This document shows, piece after piece, positions 8,438-17,576 of a stretch of DNA of 64,000 nt (within the stretch, counting starts at the first letter, position 1; each line of letters starts with the position of its first letter). The stretch is from contig JAHEJL010000002.1 in NCBI GenBank assembly GCA_024638885.1, forward strand, positions 372,001-436,000, read 5' to 3'. A program made the translations under genes and the position numbers. The DNA is from Coraliomargarita sp. (GTDB taxonomy: Bacteria > Verrucomicrobiota > Verrucomicrobiia > Opitutales > UBA953). Below the pieces are notes generated by a model. That model was not told the origin of the DNA, made no database searches, and saw nothing but the letters and a program-made list of their open reading frames with translations.

Positions 8438-10510
8438 ATGTTCAACCGCGAACTCAGCTGGCTAAGCTTCGACCGACGAGTCCTGGAACTCGCCGAAGAC
8501 GATTCCGTTCCCTTGCTGGAACGCGTACGCTTCCTGTCCATCGCCAGTTCCAATCTCGACGAGTTCTTCGAGATCCGCGTGGCCGGCGTCATGCAACAGG
8601 AAGAATCGGGGAGCCATCCGGCCACCCGCGAGTTCCTGACCGAAGTGCTCGGCAAGGCCCGCCAGCTGGTCGAGGCCGAGCAGGCCTGCTGGAAGAATCA
8701 GCTGCTCCCGGCCTTGGCCGCCCAAGGCATCGTCTTCAAGTCCCGCGAACAGCTCAACGAAGCCGACCGGGCCGAGCTGTCGCCCCGCTTCGATACCGAC
8801 ATCTTCTCGGCCCTGACGCCGCTCGCGATCGACCCTTCGCACCCCTTCCCGGTGCTCACCAACAAGGGACTCTACCTCCTGGTCTTGCTCCGCGATCCGA
8901 CCGACGGTGAGATCCGCCGCGCCGTCGTGCCGATTCCGCGTGTCCTGCCGCGCGTGCTGTCCGTCGGACAAGGCGCGGGCCAGTCCTTCACCCTGCTCAG
9001 CCACGTCATCCAGCTGTTCATCCATCGCCTCTTCCCAGGGCTCGAGCTCCAAGGGTCCTGGGCCTTCCGGATCACCCGCAACAGCGACCTGTACGTCGAC
9101 GAGGAAGAAGCCGGCAACCTGCTCGAAGCCATCGAGGAAGAGATCCGCAACCTGCGTAAAGGCGCGCCCGTGCGGCTCGAGATCGAAGGAGATGTCCCGG
9201 AAGGCGAGATGCTCTGGTTGCTGAAGTCCATCGGCCTTTCGCCTGACAACGCTTTCCGCGTCGCCGGACCGGTCAATCTGCTCCGCCTCGGCAGCCTCAT
9301 CGACCTGGTCCATCGGCCCGACCTGCTTTACCCCACCTTCGTCCCGGCCTTGCCGGCGGAGTTCGCGGATCCTTCCAAGCTCTTCGCCCGCATCGCCCAG
9401 CAGGACCTGCTGCTGCACCACCCCTACGAATCCTTCACGCCCGTCGTCGATTTCGTCCGCCAGGCCGCCCGCGATGACTCCGTCGTGGCGATCAAGCTGA
9501 CGCTTTATCGCACCAGCGGCGATTCACCCGTCGTCGAAGCGCTCAAGGAGGCCGCACGCAACGGCAAGCAGGTCACGGCCCTGGTCGAACTTCGCGCCCG
9601 TTTCGACGAGCTGAACAACATCGAGTGGGCCCGCCAGCTCGAAGAAGCCGGCGCCCATGTCGTCTACGGCCTGGCCGGCCTGAAGACCCACTGCAAAGCC
9701 TGCCTCGTCATCCGTCAGGAAAAAGGCGGCTTGCGTCGCTATGCGCACCTCGGCACCGGGAATTACAATCCCAAGACCGCGCGCATCTACACCGACTTCT
9801 CGATGTTCACGGCGGATTCCGAGATCACCGCCGACGTCGGACTGCTCTTCAACGTCCTGACCGGCAACCTCGGCCGGCCGAAGTTCAAGCACCTCATCGT
9901 CGCGCCGTTCGACTTGTCCCGACGCATCATCGAGCTCATCGAAGCCGAGACATCCGCGGCCGCCGCGGGCCGTAAGGCCGGCATCTTCGCCAAGGTCAAC
10001 AGCCTCGTCGACCCCGACGTCATCCAGGCGCTCTATCGCGCCTCGGCCGCCGGCGTGAAGGTCGAGCTGGTGGTCCGCGGGATCTGCTGCCTGAAACCCG
10101 GCGTACCGGGCCGCAGCGACAACATCCGCGTCCGCAGTTTCCTCGGGCGCTTCCTGGAGCACAGCCGCCTGTTCCGGTTCGAAAACTCCGGCGGCGACGC
10201 GGTCATCCTGCTCGGCAGCGCCGACTGGATGCCGCGCAACTTCCTGCGCCGCGTCGAGTGCGTCTTCCCCGTCCGGAACAAGGCGCTCCGCAAGCGGATC
10301 GAAGGCGAAGTCATCGCCACCTACCTCGAACGCTCCGGCGACGCGAAGACCTTGCAGGCCGATGGCACCTATGTCGCCACGTCACCCGACGGCCGCCGCG
10401 GTCCTTGCGCGCAGGATGCCTTCCTTTCGCTCGCCCTGAAGCTCCAACCAGAGCCGGTCAGCGAACCGACGAAGAAGGCCCGAGGCAGATCCGCTCGACG
10501 GCCGCGTTGA
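8438..10510 (+). CDS. ppk1: Polyphosphate kinase 1
   Basis: Transfers the ATP gamma-phosphate to growing inorganic polyphosphate. The 690-residue length is normal. The N-terminal signature FNRELSWLSFDRRVLELA and SSNLDEFFEIRVAG are strongly conserved. The catalytic-histidine region RRYAHLGTGNYNPKTARIY is near residue 436, and a second phospholipase-D-like part appears as DVIQALYRASAAGVKVEL and SADWMPRNFLRRVE. The ATG at 8438 places the protein start immediately before the conserved motif, so a slightly longer N-terminus is possible. The basic tail ([12 protein letters not shown]) is encoded where the gene overlaps convergent lpxK by 53 bases. A partner Ppx/GppA phosphatase is encoded separately at 44270-45193. 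Confidence 0.96.
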   Translation: MFNRELSWLSFDRRVLELAEDDSVPLLERVRFLSIASSNLDEFFEIRVAGVMQQEESGSHPATREFLTEVLGKARQLVEAEQACWKNQLLPALAAQGIVFKSREQLNEADRAELSPRFDTDIFSALTPLAIDPSHPFPVLTNKGLYLLVLLRDPTDGEIRRAVVPIPRVLPRVLSVGQGAGQSFTLLSHVIQLFIHRLFPGLELQGSWAFRITRNSDLYVDEEEAGNLLEAIEEEIRNLRKGAPVRLEIEGDVPEGEMLWLLKSIGLSPDNAFRVAGPVNLLRLGSLIDLVHRPDLLYPTFVPALPAEFADPSKLFARIAQQDLLLHHPYESFTPVVDFVRQAARDDSVVAIKLTLYRTSGDSPVVEALKEAARNGKQVTALVELRARFDELNNIEWARQLEEAGAHVVYGLAGLKTHCKACLVIRQEKGGLRRYAHLGTGNYNPKTARIYTDFSMFTADSEITADVGLLFNVLTGNLGRPKFKHLIVAPFDLSRRIIELIEAETSAAAAGRKAGIFAKVNSLVDPDVIQALYRASAAGVKVELVVRGICCLKPGVPGRSDNIRVRSFLGRFLEHSRLFRFENSGGDAVILLGSADWMPRNFLRRVECVFPVRNKALRKRIEGEVIATYLERSGDAKTLQADGTYVATSPDGRRGPCAQDAFLSLALKLQPEPVSEPTKKARGRSARRPR

Positions 10511-11663
10511 AGCCCTCGGCGTCGCCCAGGATCTCGACCTCGAGCCGCACGAACAGCAGCGGGATCGGCGGACGGAAGCGGGCCTGCAGGCGCACGGCGT
10601 CCTTCTCGGTCGTCACGATCAACTCGGCCTTGGCCTGCATGGCCTGTTCGAGCACCTCGTCGAGGTCCTCGTCGGCGAAGGCATGGTGGTCGAGGAAGCG
10701 GCGGTTGGCGACGATCGTCGCGCCGTTGTTCGTCAGGATCTCCTCGAACCGCTCCGGCGTGGCGATGCCCGAGAAGGCCGCGACGCGACGACCCTTCAGG
10801 TCGGACATCGGCAGGCGCTTGGGACCGTCGACTTCGACGAGTTCGCAGGCGCTGTGCGAGCAGGCGATGATCTCGGCCTTCGCGTTGTGCCGACGGATCA
10901 GGCTGACCAACGAAGGCGCGGGCGCGCCGACGGACTTGGTGACGAAGATATAAGAGGCGCGGCTGAGGTTGGCGATCGGTTCGCGCAGGACGCCGCGCGG
11001 CAGGAGCGAACCATTGCCGAAGGGGTCCCGGCTGTCGACGAGCAGCAGGTTGATCTGGCCGCGCAGCGGCAGGTACTGCAGGCCGTCGTCGAGCAGGATC
11101 GTGTCGACGCCGAAGCGCCGGAGGGCGAAGCGGCCGCCTTCGACGCGGTCGCGATCGACGATGACGACCACGCCGGAGCCGGCGAGGTTCTGCGCCAGCA
11201 TGTAAGGTTCGTCGCCCGCTTCATCCGGACCGATCAGGACGGACTTGCCGTCCGACACCACGAGCGGGTCGGGTCGGCTCCCTTGGGTGAGCCAGCGCCA
11301 GAAGCGCTTGGCCATCGAATCCGAGGCCCCTTTGTAGCCGCGGGAAAGGATGGCCACCTTGCGTCCGCGCGCCGACAGCACGCGGGCCATCTTGAGCACG
11401 ATGGGGGTCTTCCCGGTGCCGCCGACGGTGAGATTGCCCACGACGACCACCTTGCAACCGAGCGGCGTGTCTCGGAAGAGACGGTTACGATACAGCCAGA
11501 GGCGTAGCCGGACCAAGGCCTCGAAAATCCACGAAAGCACCTTCAGGAAGGCCCCGAGCACGGCGGCGCCCAGGCCTTTGCGACGTTCGTAGACTACGTC
11601 TACGGCATAGCTGGCCACAGCCTCTCCCAAGGAGGAAAAGAACCCTCTGTGCTTCGCGGCCAT
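10458..11663 (-). CDS. lpxK: Tetraacyldisaccharide 4'-kinase LpxK (lipid A synthesis)
   Basis: Inner-membrane kinase that phosphorylates the 4' position of the lipid A disaccharide. The P-loop [15 protein letters not shown] near residues 75-90 is the LpxK signature, followed by LSRGYKG and, later, DDGLQYLPL and [13 protein letters not shown] hydrophobic N-terminal helix (about residues 25-50) would anchor it in the membrane. I take ATG 11663 as the start; an in-frame ATG at 11702 would add 13 residues. The open frame extends further upstream, but only as antisense to panD. The 3' end overlaps ppk tail to tail by 53 bases. Its presence implies lipid A and hence an outer membrane. Confidence 0.92.
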   Translation of the reverse strand: MAAKHRGFFSSLGEAVASYAVDVVYERRKGLGAAVLGAFLKVLSWIFEALVRLRLWLYRNRLFRDTPLGCKVVVVGNLTVGGTGKTPIVLKMARVLSARGRKVAILSRGYKGASDSMAKRFWRWLTQGSRPDPLVVSDGKSVLIGPDEAGDEPYMLAQNLAGSGVVVIVDRDRVEGGRFALRRFGVDTILLDDGLQYLPLRGQINLLLVDSRDPFGNGSLLPRGVLREPIANLSRASYIFVTKSVGAPAPSLVSLIRRHNAKAEIIACSHSACELVEVDGPKRLPMSDLKGRRVAAFSGIATPERFEEILTNNGATIVANRRFLDHHAFADEDLDEVLEQAMQAKAELIVTTEKDAVRLQARFRPPIPLLFVRLEVEILGDAEGFNAAVERICLGPSSSVR

Positions 11664-11729
11664 GGACGAATTGATGCAAAGTTGTTTGACGAAGGCAACC
11701 ATCCCGATTGAGAAGGACGACCCAGCGCC

Positions 11730-12131
11730 ATGCTCGTACACCTGTTGCGCACCAAACTTCTCCGAGCCGAGGTCACCGCGGCCCGTCTCGATTACGAGGG
11801 CTCCTTGGCCATCGACCGGGAGCTCATGGCCCTCGTCGGGATGCTCCCCTATGAGAAGATCCTCGTGGGCAACCTCGCCAACGGGGAGCGCTTCGAGACC
11901 TACGCCATCCCGGCCCCGGCCGGCACCCGGGAAGTCTGCCTGAACGGGGCGACCGCCCACCTCGGCAAGCCCGGCGACCTCCTGGTCATCATGTCCTTCA
12001 CCGAGGTCGAGGAAGCCGCCGCGGCCACCTGGAAACCCCGGACCGCCACCCTCGCCGAGGGCAACCGTCGCATCGTCCGCCTCGAGAACCCCGAAGTCCC
12101 CACCTCCCTCCTCACCACCTTCCAACGATGA
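11730..12131 (+). CDS. panD: Aspartate 1-decarboxylase PanD
   Basis: Pyruvoyl-dependent enzyme making beta-alanine for pantothenate/CoA. The self-cleavage site falls exactly at Gly24-Ser25 ([10 protein letters not shown]), and Lys9 is in the KLLRAEVT segment as in E. coli PanD. The core continues [20 protein letters not shown] and [20 protein letters not shown], which are family hallmarks. The 133 residues are slightly longer than the usual 126 because of a C-terminal tail. It overlaps the following aminotransferase by 4 bases (ATGA) and is divergent from lpxK. No panB or panC is in the window. Confidence 0.94.
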   Translation: MLVHLLRTKLLRAEVTAARLDYEGSLAIDRELMALVGMLPYEKILVGNLANGERFETYAIPAPAGTREVCLNGATAHLGKPGDLLVIMSFTEVEEAAAATWKPRTATLAEGNRRIVRLENPEVPTSLLTTFQR

Positions 12132-13207
12132 GCTATCGTCTCTATATCCCCGGCCCCCTCACCGTCTCCGACTCGATCGTCCAGGCCATGGGCAAGCCCA
12201 TGGTCGGCCACCGCTCCGGCGACTTCGTCAAACTTTACAACGACATGCAGCCCCGCCTGCAGTCGATGTTCTATACTAAGGACCCCGTCTATCTCTCCAC
12301 CAGCTCGGCCTGGGGCGTGATGGAAGGCGCCCTCCGCAACGTCTGCCGCAAGGGCGTGCTCAACTGCATGAACGGCGCGTTCTCCGACAAGTGGAACGAC
12401 GTCGCCAAGCGCTGCGGCAAGTACGCCGAAGCCCTCCAGTTCGACTGGGGCAAGCCCGTCGACCCGGAAGCCGTCCGCAAGGCCCTCGCGACCGGCAAGT
12501 TCGACTGCATCACCTTCATCCACTCCGAGACCTCGACCGGCACCCTCTCGCCCATCGCCGACATCATGGCCGTGGTCCGCGAGTTCCCCGACGTGATCTC
12601 CATCGCCGACACGGTCAGCTCCTTCTCGACCATCCCGATCAAGAAGGACGAGCTCGGCGTCGACATCTTCCTCACCGGCTCCCAGAAGGCCCTCGCCCTG
12701 CCCCCGGGCCTCGCGATCTTCGCCGTCAGCGAACGCGCCCGCGAGCGCGCCAAGCAGTCGCCCGACCGCGGCTACTACTTCGACCTGATCGAGTTCCATG
12801 ACAACCACGTCAAGGGCATGACCCCCTCGACGCCGTGCATCTCGCTCTTCTACGGTCTCCAGCAGCGCCTCATCGAGGTCGAAGCCGAAGGCCTCGACAA
12901 CCGCTACGCCCGCCACCTCCGTCTCAACGAACGCATGCGCGCCTGGGGCCTCGCCAAGGGCTTCTCGCTCCTGCCGGAAGTGCAGTTCGGCACCCGCGGC
13001 CTCAACTGCTTCAAGAACGACCGCAACGCCGACCTCGAGCGCCTCAACAAGACGCTCAAGTCGCGCCACAAGCTCGTCATCGACGGCGGCTACGGCAAGC
13101 TGAAGGGCAAGACCTTCCGAATCTCCAACATGGGAGACGAGACCGACGCCACCATCGCCACGCTGATCGCCGCACTGGACGACTCCTTCGCCGAGCAGGG
13201 ACTGTAA
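12128..13207 (+). CDS. Class V PLP-dependent aminotransferase (alanine-glyoxylate/serine-pyruvate type)
   Basis: PLP enzyme of 359 residues resembling the alanine-glyoxylate/serine-pyruvate aminotransferase branch of class V. It begins with the family's Y-x-P-G-P motif (LYIPGPLTV), then MVGHRSGDF. The PLP-binding region shows [13 protein letters not shown] and SIADTVSSF. The Schiff-base lysine is expected in [12 protein letters not shown] (near residue 187). [17 protein letters not shown] segment and a C-terminal FRISNMG complete the fold. It is translationally coupled to panD (ATGA overlap), suggesting work on a related small amino acid or keto acid. The true amino donor and acceptor are unknown. 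Confidence 0.85.
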   Translation: MSYRLYIPGPLTVSDSIVQAMGKPMVGHRSGDFVKLYNDMQPRLQSMFYTKDPVYLSTSSAWGVMEGALRNVCRKGVLNCMNGAFSDKWNDVAKRCGKYAEALQFDWGKPVDPEAVRKALATGKFDCITFIHSETSTGTLSPIADIMAVVREFPDVISIADTVSSFSTIPIKKDELGVDIFLTGSQKALALPPGLAIFAVSERARERAKQSPDRGYYFDLIEFHDNHVKGMTPSTPCISLFYGLQQRLIEVEAEGLDNRYARHLRLNERMRAWGLAKGFSLLPEVQFGTRGLNCFKNDRNADLERLNKTLKSRHKLVIDGGYGKLKGKTFRISNMGDETDATIATLIAALDDSFAEQGL

Positions 13208-13238
13208 CCGAATTTGACGCTCGGTTATCATCCTACGC

Positions 13239-15971
13239 ATGCGCAAGAAGTCATCCAAGTCGTCCGACGAAGTTTCCGCCCCTGCCGGTTCCAAGGTTCT
13301 GGTCATCGCCGAGAAGCCCTCGGTCGCGGCCGACCTCGCCAAGGTCCTCAAGGTACCTAAGGCCACCAGCGATTACTTCGAGAACGACAAGTGGGTGATC
13401 AGCTCTTCCATCGGCCACGTGGTGCGCCTCGTGGATCCGGATGACATCGACCCGAAGCTCAAGCGCTGGACGCTGAAGGACCTCCCGATCGATCCGCCGA
13501 AGTTCGACGGCACCGCCAGCCCCGACATCCTCAAGGCCGTCATCAGCGAGCGCAACAACGGCGACCGCTACAAGTTGCTCAAGAAGCTGCTCAGCCGTCC
13601 CGACGTCGGCACGGTCGTCAACGCCTGCGACGCCGGCCGCGAAGGCGAACTCATCTTCCATTACGTCTACCAGCTCGCGAAGTGCAAGCTGCCCTGCCAG
13701 CGCCTCTGGCTGACGAGCATGACGAACTCGGCCATCGCCGAGTCCTTCGAACACCTGCTGCCGGCTTCGGCCAAGCAGGGCCTCCTCGACGCGGCGATCT
13801 GCCGTTCGCAGGCCGACTGGCTGGTCGGCATGACCGCCAGCCGCTTCTCGACGATCATCATCGGCGGCGCCAAGCGCGAGGTCTTCTCCGTCGGCCGCGT
13901 CCAGACCCCCACGCTCATGCTCATCGTGAAGCGCGAGCTGGAGATCCGTAATTTCGTCCCGAAGACCTTCTGGAAGATCGAAGGCGACTTCGGCGTGACC
14001 AACGGCGGCTACCGCGGCGCGGCCCAGGTCCCCGGCGTCACCGACCGCAAGGAAGCCGAACGCTTCTACGACGAAGCCCAGGCCCGCAAGGTCGCCGAAG
14101 AGGCCCTGAAGATCGGCACCGGCGTCGTCACCGACGAGCGCAAGCCGAAGAAGGAGAGCGCCCCGCGCCTCTTCGACCTCACGACCCTCCAGCGCGAAGG
14201 CAACCGCCGCTTCGGCTTCTCCGCCAAGACCACCCTCGGCGTCGCCCAGGCCCTTTACGAGAAGCACAAGGCGCTGACCTATCCGCGTACCGATTCCCAG
14301 TACCTGCCGGAAGACTACCTGCCGAACGCCAAGAACGCGCTGCAGTCCCTCGAAGGCGCCCACCCGGCCGGCGTCTTCGCCAAGGAAGCCCTCCGTAACG
14401 GCTGGGTCGATTCCGCCGGACGCCGCGTATTCGATAACAAGAAGGTCAGCGACCACTTCGCCATCATCCCGACCGGCACCGTCCCCCACGGCCTGACCGA
14501 CGTCGAACAGAAGATCTACGACCTCGTCGTCCGACGCTTCGTCGCCGTCTTCTTCCCGATGGCCGAGTTCGAGGAGACCGTGCGCACCACCACGGTCGGC
14601 GAACATCATTTCCGCACGACCGGCAAGGTGCTGGTCGTCGCCGGCTGGCGCTCGGTCTGGGGCCAGGAAGCCGAAGCCGAAGAAGACAAGGACAAGGAAG
14701 GCTCCGCGAGCCTGCCCGCCCTCGCTTCCGCCGACGGCACGCCCGCCAAGGCCAAGGTCAACGGCATCGACGTCAAGGAAGACGCGACCAAACCGCCGGC
14801 CCGCTACAACGAAGCCTCGCTCCTCGGCGCGATGGAGAACGCCGGCAAGCTCGTCGACGACGAAGCCCTCGCCGAAGCGATGAAGGAGCGCGGCCTCGGC
14901 ACGCCCGCCACCCGCGCCGCCACGATCGAAGAACTCCTGGCCAAGACCTACATCGAACGCCAGGGCAAGGAACTCGTCCCGCTCGCCAAGGCCTTCCAGC
15001 TCCACCAGTTCCTGCACGCCAAGGACATGGGCGTCTTCACCGAGCCCCAGATGACCGGCGAGTGGGAATACAAGCTGAAGCAGATCGAGCACGGCAACCT
15101 CGGCGCCAAGGAGTTCATGAAGGAGATCAAGGCCCTCCTGGAGATCATCGTGAAGAAAGGCGCCGTGAAGCCGCCGTCCGCCGAACTCTCCCCCCAGGTC
15201 CTCTCCCCCACCGACGGCAAGCCGCTGCTCACCGACGGCGAGAAGTACTTCTCCCAGGACAACGTCGGCACCACCGACCGTCCGAAGATGACCATCTACG
15301 TCGGCATGAACGGCCACAACATCACGCCGGCGGAAGTCGCCGAGCTGATCGAGAAGCGCCGCATCGGACCGTTCTCGGACTTCCGCTCGATGAAGTCGGG
15401 CAAGAACTTCACGGGCTACATCGACCTCGTCGACCCCGACACCATCAAGCCGCGCGGCACCGAGGAGAAGGCCGAAGCCAAGCCCGCCGCCGAAGGCGAA
15501 GAAGCCGCGCCGGCCAAGGCTCCGCGCAAGACCAAGCCCAAGGCTCCGAGCGGCAAGCTCAAGGCCGTGCTCTACTTCCCTCCCCGCGAAGGCGCGGACG
15601 GCAACCCCGACGCCTTCGACGCCGAATGGCCGGTCCTCGGCCCCTGCCCGGTCAGCGGCCTTCCGGTCCAGCATACGCCGACCGCCGGTTATCGCGTCTG
15701 CCCGCAGAAGGCCCAGGAGGCCGGCGCGAAGAAGACTTTCAGCCTGAACGCCGAGATGCTCAAGTCGCCGATCTCGGCCGACGACGTCCGCCGCCTGCTC
15801 AACGAGGGCAAGACGGGGCTTAAGAAGTTCGTCTCCAACCGCACCAAGCGCACGTTCGAGGCCTTCCTGGTCGCCGACAAGCAAAAGGGCTGGTGGTTCG
15901 AATTCCCGCCTCGCAAGCCGCGCGCCGCCAAGGGCGCCCCGGCGGAGAAGAAGTCCGACGAACCGTTCTGA
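13239..15971 (+). CDS. topB: DNA topoisomerase III (type IA) with extended C-terminal region
   Basis: Type IA topoisomerase of 910 residues. The Toprim domain starts VLVIAEKPSVAADLAKVL and contains NACDAGREGELIF near residue 130. The catalytic tyrosine is expected in LTYPRTDSQYLP near residue 350. LLGAMENAGK and RGLGTPATRAATIEELL are conserved downstream. It is longer than E. coli TopB (653) because of a roughly 250-residue C-terminal part. That part includes an alanine/lysine linker and a final module with SNRTKRTFEAFLVADKQKGWWFEF, seen in TopB proteins of several phyla. Its TGA stop codon is immediately followed by the reverse stop of the convergent gene (TGATCA). Confidence 0.93.
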   Translation: MRKKSSKSSDEVSAPAGSKVLVIAEKPSVAADLAKVLKVPKATSDYFENDKWVISSSIGHVVRLVDPDDIDPKLKRWTLKDLPIDPPKFDGTASPDILKAVISERNNGDRYKLLKKLLSRPDVGTVVNACDAGREGELIFHYVYQLAKCKLPCQRLWLTSMTNSAIAESFEHLLPASAKQGLLDAAICRSQADWLVGMTASRFSTIIIGGAKREVFSVGRVQTPTLMLIVKRELEIRNFVPKTFWKIEGDFGVTNGGYRGAAQVPGVTDRKEAERFYDEAQARKVAEEALKIGTGVVTDERKPKKESAPRLFDLTTLQREGNRRFGFSAKTTLGVAQALYEKHKALTYPRTDSQYLPEDYLPNAKNALQSLEGAHPAGVFAKEALRNGWVDSAGRRVFDNKKVSDHFAIIPTGTVPHGLTDVEQKIYDLVVRRFVAVFFPMAEFEETVRTTTVGEHHFRTTGKVLVVAGWRSVWGQEAEAEEDKDKEGSASLPALASADGTPAKAKVNGIDVKEDATKPPARYNEASLLGAMENAGKLVDDEALAEAMKERGLGTPATRAATIEELLAKTYIERQGKELVPLAKAFQLHQFLHAKDMGVFTEPQMTGEWEYKLKQIEHGNLGAKEFMKEIKALLEIIVKKGAVKPPSAELSPQVLSPTDGKPLLTDGEKYFSQDNVGTTDRPKMTIYVGMNGHNITPAEVAELIEKRRIGPFSDFRSMKSGKNFTGYIDLVDPDTIKPRGTEEKAEAKPAAEGEEAAPAKAPRKTKPKAPSGKLKAVLYFPPREGADGNPDAFDAEWPVLGPCPVSGLPVQHTPTAGYRVCPQKAQEAGAKKTFSLNAEMLKSPISADDVRRLLNEGKTGLKKFVSNRTKRTFEAFLVADKQKGWWFEFPPRKPRAAKGAPAEKKSDEPF

Positions 15972-16742
15972 TCAGCGCTCCCAAGGCTGCCGCGGGATCC
16001 GTTGCAGCAAACCGAGACGCAGTTCGTTCTCCATGCCGCGCAACCGGACGAGGTCATCCGGAAAGCCGTCTTGGATCGGCCGTAGGCGCGTCTCCCAGTA
16101 GCGGCGATACCAACGATAGGCTTCGACCTTGCGCCCTGCGCCCCATTCGAAGTCGGCGCTGATGCGAGCGGCATACCAAGGAGCGTCGGCCGCCTCGGCG
16201 GCCTGTCGGTAATAGTTCGCGGCCAGGCCGACATCCTTGAGCTTACCCTCGGCCAGGAAGCCGGCGGCGAGCAGCAAGGCGGTGCGATTACGCGCATAGC
16301 CCATCCCCTCCTCGAGCACGTCCAGGCCGCGCCGGCCATACTGCTGGAAGAGGCGCTGCTGGGTCTCGGCCGGGACCTTCGCGTAGCCGCCACGACGACG
16401 GATCTCCCAATGGGCCATGTCCAGGCCGATGCGGAGACCGGCGTTCTCCCAGAAGTAACGGGCGTGCGGATCCAAGGCGCAGGCGCTGCGCATCAACGCC
16501 TCGCAGCCCGCGCGGTCGCGGCGTTCCCAGAAGACGTAGCTGCGGATCCAGGCGATGTCGGCGACCACGGTACGCAGGCCGCCGAGCACGCCGAGGAGCA
16601 CGCCTTGCCCGAGGGAAGGTTCAAGTTCCTTGCGGCCGATCTCAGGGATGCCCGTACGCACGCGACGCCACGAGGACTCGGCCAAGGCGCCCGCGCCGAG
16701 GACCAGCAAGCCGACGAGCAGCCACGGAGCGAAGCGACGCAT
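15972..16742 (-). CDS. Membrane-anchored protein with TPR-like repeats, ABC-linked hypothetical
   Basis: I do not recognise a named family. The 256-residue protein starts at ATG 16742 with a single hydrophobic segment (PWLLVGLLVLGAGALAES) that could be an anchor or signal. Helix-rich sequence follows, with TPR-like spacing (for example CALDPHARYFWENAGLRIG and LLLAAGFLAEGKLKDVG). Many Trp, Tyr and Arg residues are conserved-looking. Its start codon shares one base with the stop of the upstream ABC permease (TGATG), so it is translationally coupled to an exporter and probably works with it, perhaps as an extracytoplasmic subunit. Function is unknown. Confidence 0.72.
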   Translation of the reverse strand: MRRFAPWLLVGLLVLGAGALAESSWRRVRTGIPEIGRKELEPSLGQGVLLGVLGGLRTVVADIAWIRSYVFWERRDRAGCEALMRSACALDPHARYFWENAGLRIGLDMAHWEIRRRGGYAKVPAETQQRLFQQYGRRGLDVLEEGMGYARNRTALLLAAGFLAEGKLKDVGLAANYYRQAAEAADAPWYAARISADFEWGAGRKVEAYRWYRRYWETRLRPIQDGFPDDLVRLRGMENELRLGLLQRIPRQPWER

Positions 16743-17575
16743 CAGATTTCCCTCCGTCGGAAGATCAGGGCGCCCACGGTCAGGTAGGCGGCCAGATAGG
16801 CGAGACCGGAAAGGAAGACCGCGAAAACGGCGCCATCCTCGACCGCGGAAGCGCCGAGCACCAAGGCGTCGGCGAGGTTGAACTGCTGCAGGTTGGGGAT
16901 GATGCGCGTGCTGACCCAAAGGAACGCGGCGTAGACCGGGGAATCGGTCGGACGAAGGAGCGCGTCCTGCGCGATCCACTGCAGCTGGCCGGCGACGACC
17001 GCGAGCGAGCCGACGACCACGGCGAACAGGAAGGTCCGGGCCAGGGCCGAGATCGCGAGGACGATCGAGATCACGACGCCGAGGCGCAGCCACTGGAGCA
17101 GCGCCAGCTGCACGAGTCCGCCGAAGCTGAAGGTGGTCGGGATGCGTCCAGCCTGCTCGGCCTGCGCGACGAGTTCCTGTTCACGCGCCCACAGCACGGT
17201 CCCTTGCAGGCTGGCGAGCACCGCGACGAAGACGCCGAGCACGGCCCAGGCGCCGAAGAACTTGCCGAGGAGGAATTCGGCCCGGCTGACCGGCTTGGCC
17301 AGCAGCGTCAGCGCCGTGCGGTTGTCGATCTCGCTGAAGAACAGCTGGGCGGTCATCACGACCGCGAGCACGGAACCGAAGAAGAACATGCCGCCGAAGC
17401 CGAAGTCGGCGATGAACTTGAGTTCGCCGTGGCCGAAGTCGAAGACGCGGAACGAGACCGACGACAGCACCATGGCGGCGCTGAGCACCAGCAGGAAGGC
17501 GAAGAAACGCTGACGGACCGCCTCCAGGAAGGTGACCCGGGAGATCCAGAGCGTGCGGCGGAGGGAGGCTTGCAT
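16742..17575 (-). CDS. ABC-2 type transporter permease (NosY-like)
   Basis: Integral membrane protein of 277 residues with about six transmembrane segments. The N-terminal ISRVTFLEAVRQRFFAFLL is typical of ABC-2 permeases of the NosY/gliding type. Other membrane segments include GGMFFFGSVLAVVMTAQLFF, FGAWAVLGVFVAVLASLQG, FLFAVVVGSLAVVAG and FAVFLSGLAYLAAYLTVGA. The short ALTLLAKPVSRAEFLLGK stretch between the second and third segments is the usual coupling-helix region. It lies directly downstream of the ATPase gene (1-base gap) and overlaps the next gene by one base. The substrate cannot be inferred. Confidence 0.85.
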   Translation of the reverse strand: MQASLRRTLWISRVTFLEAVRQRFFAFLLVLSAAMVLSSVSFRVFDFGHGELKFIADFGFGGMFFFGSVLAVVMTAQLFFSEIDNRTALTLLAKPVSRAEFLLGKFFGAWAVLGVFVAVLASLQGTVLWAREQELVAQAEQAGRIPTTFSFGGLVQLALLQWLRLGVVISIVLAISALARTFLFAVVVGSLAVVAGQLQWIAQDALLRPTDSPVYAAFLWVSTRIIPNLQQFNLADALVLGASAVEDGAVFAVFLSGLAYLAAYLTVGALIFRRREI

Positions 17576-17576
17576 G

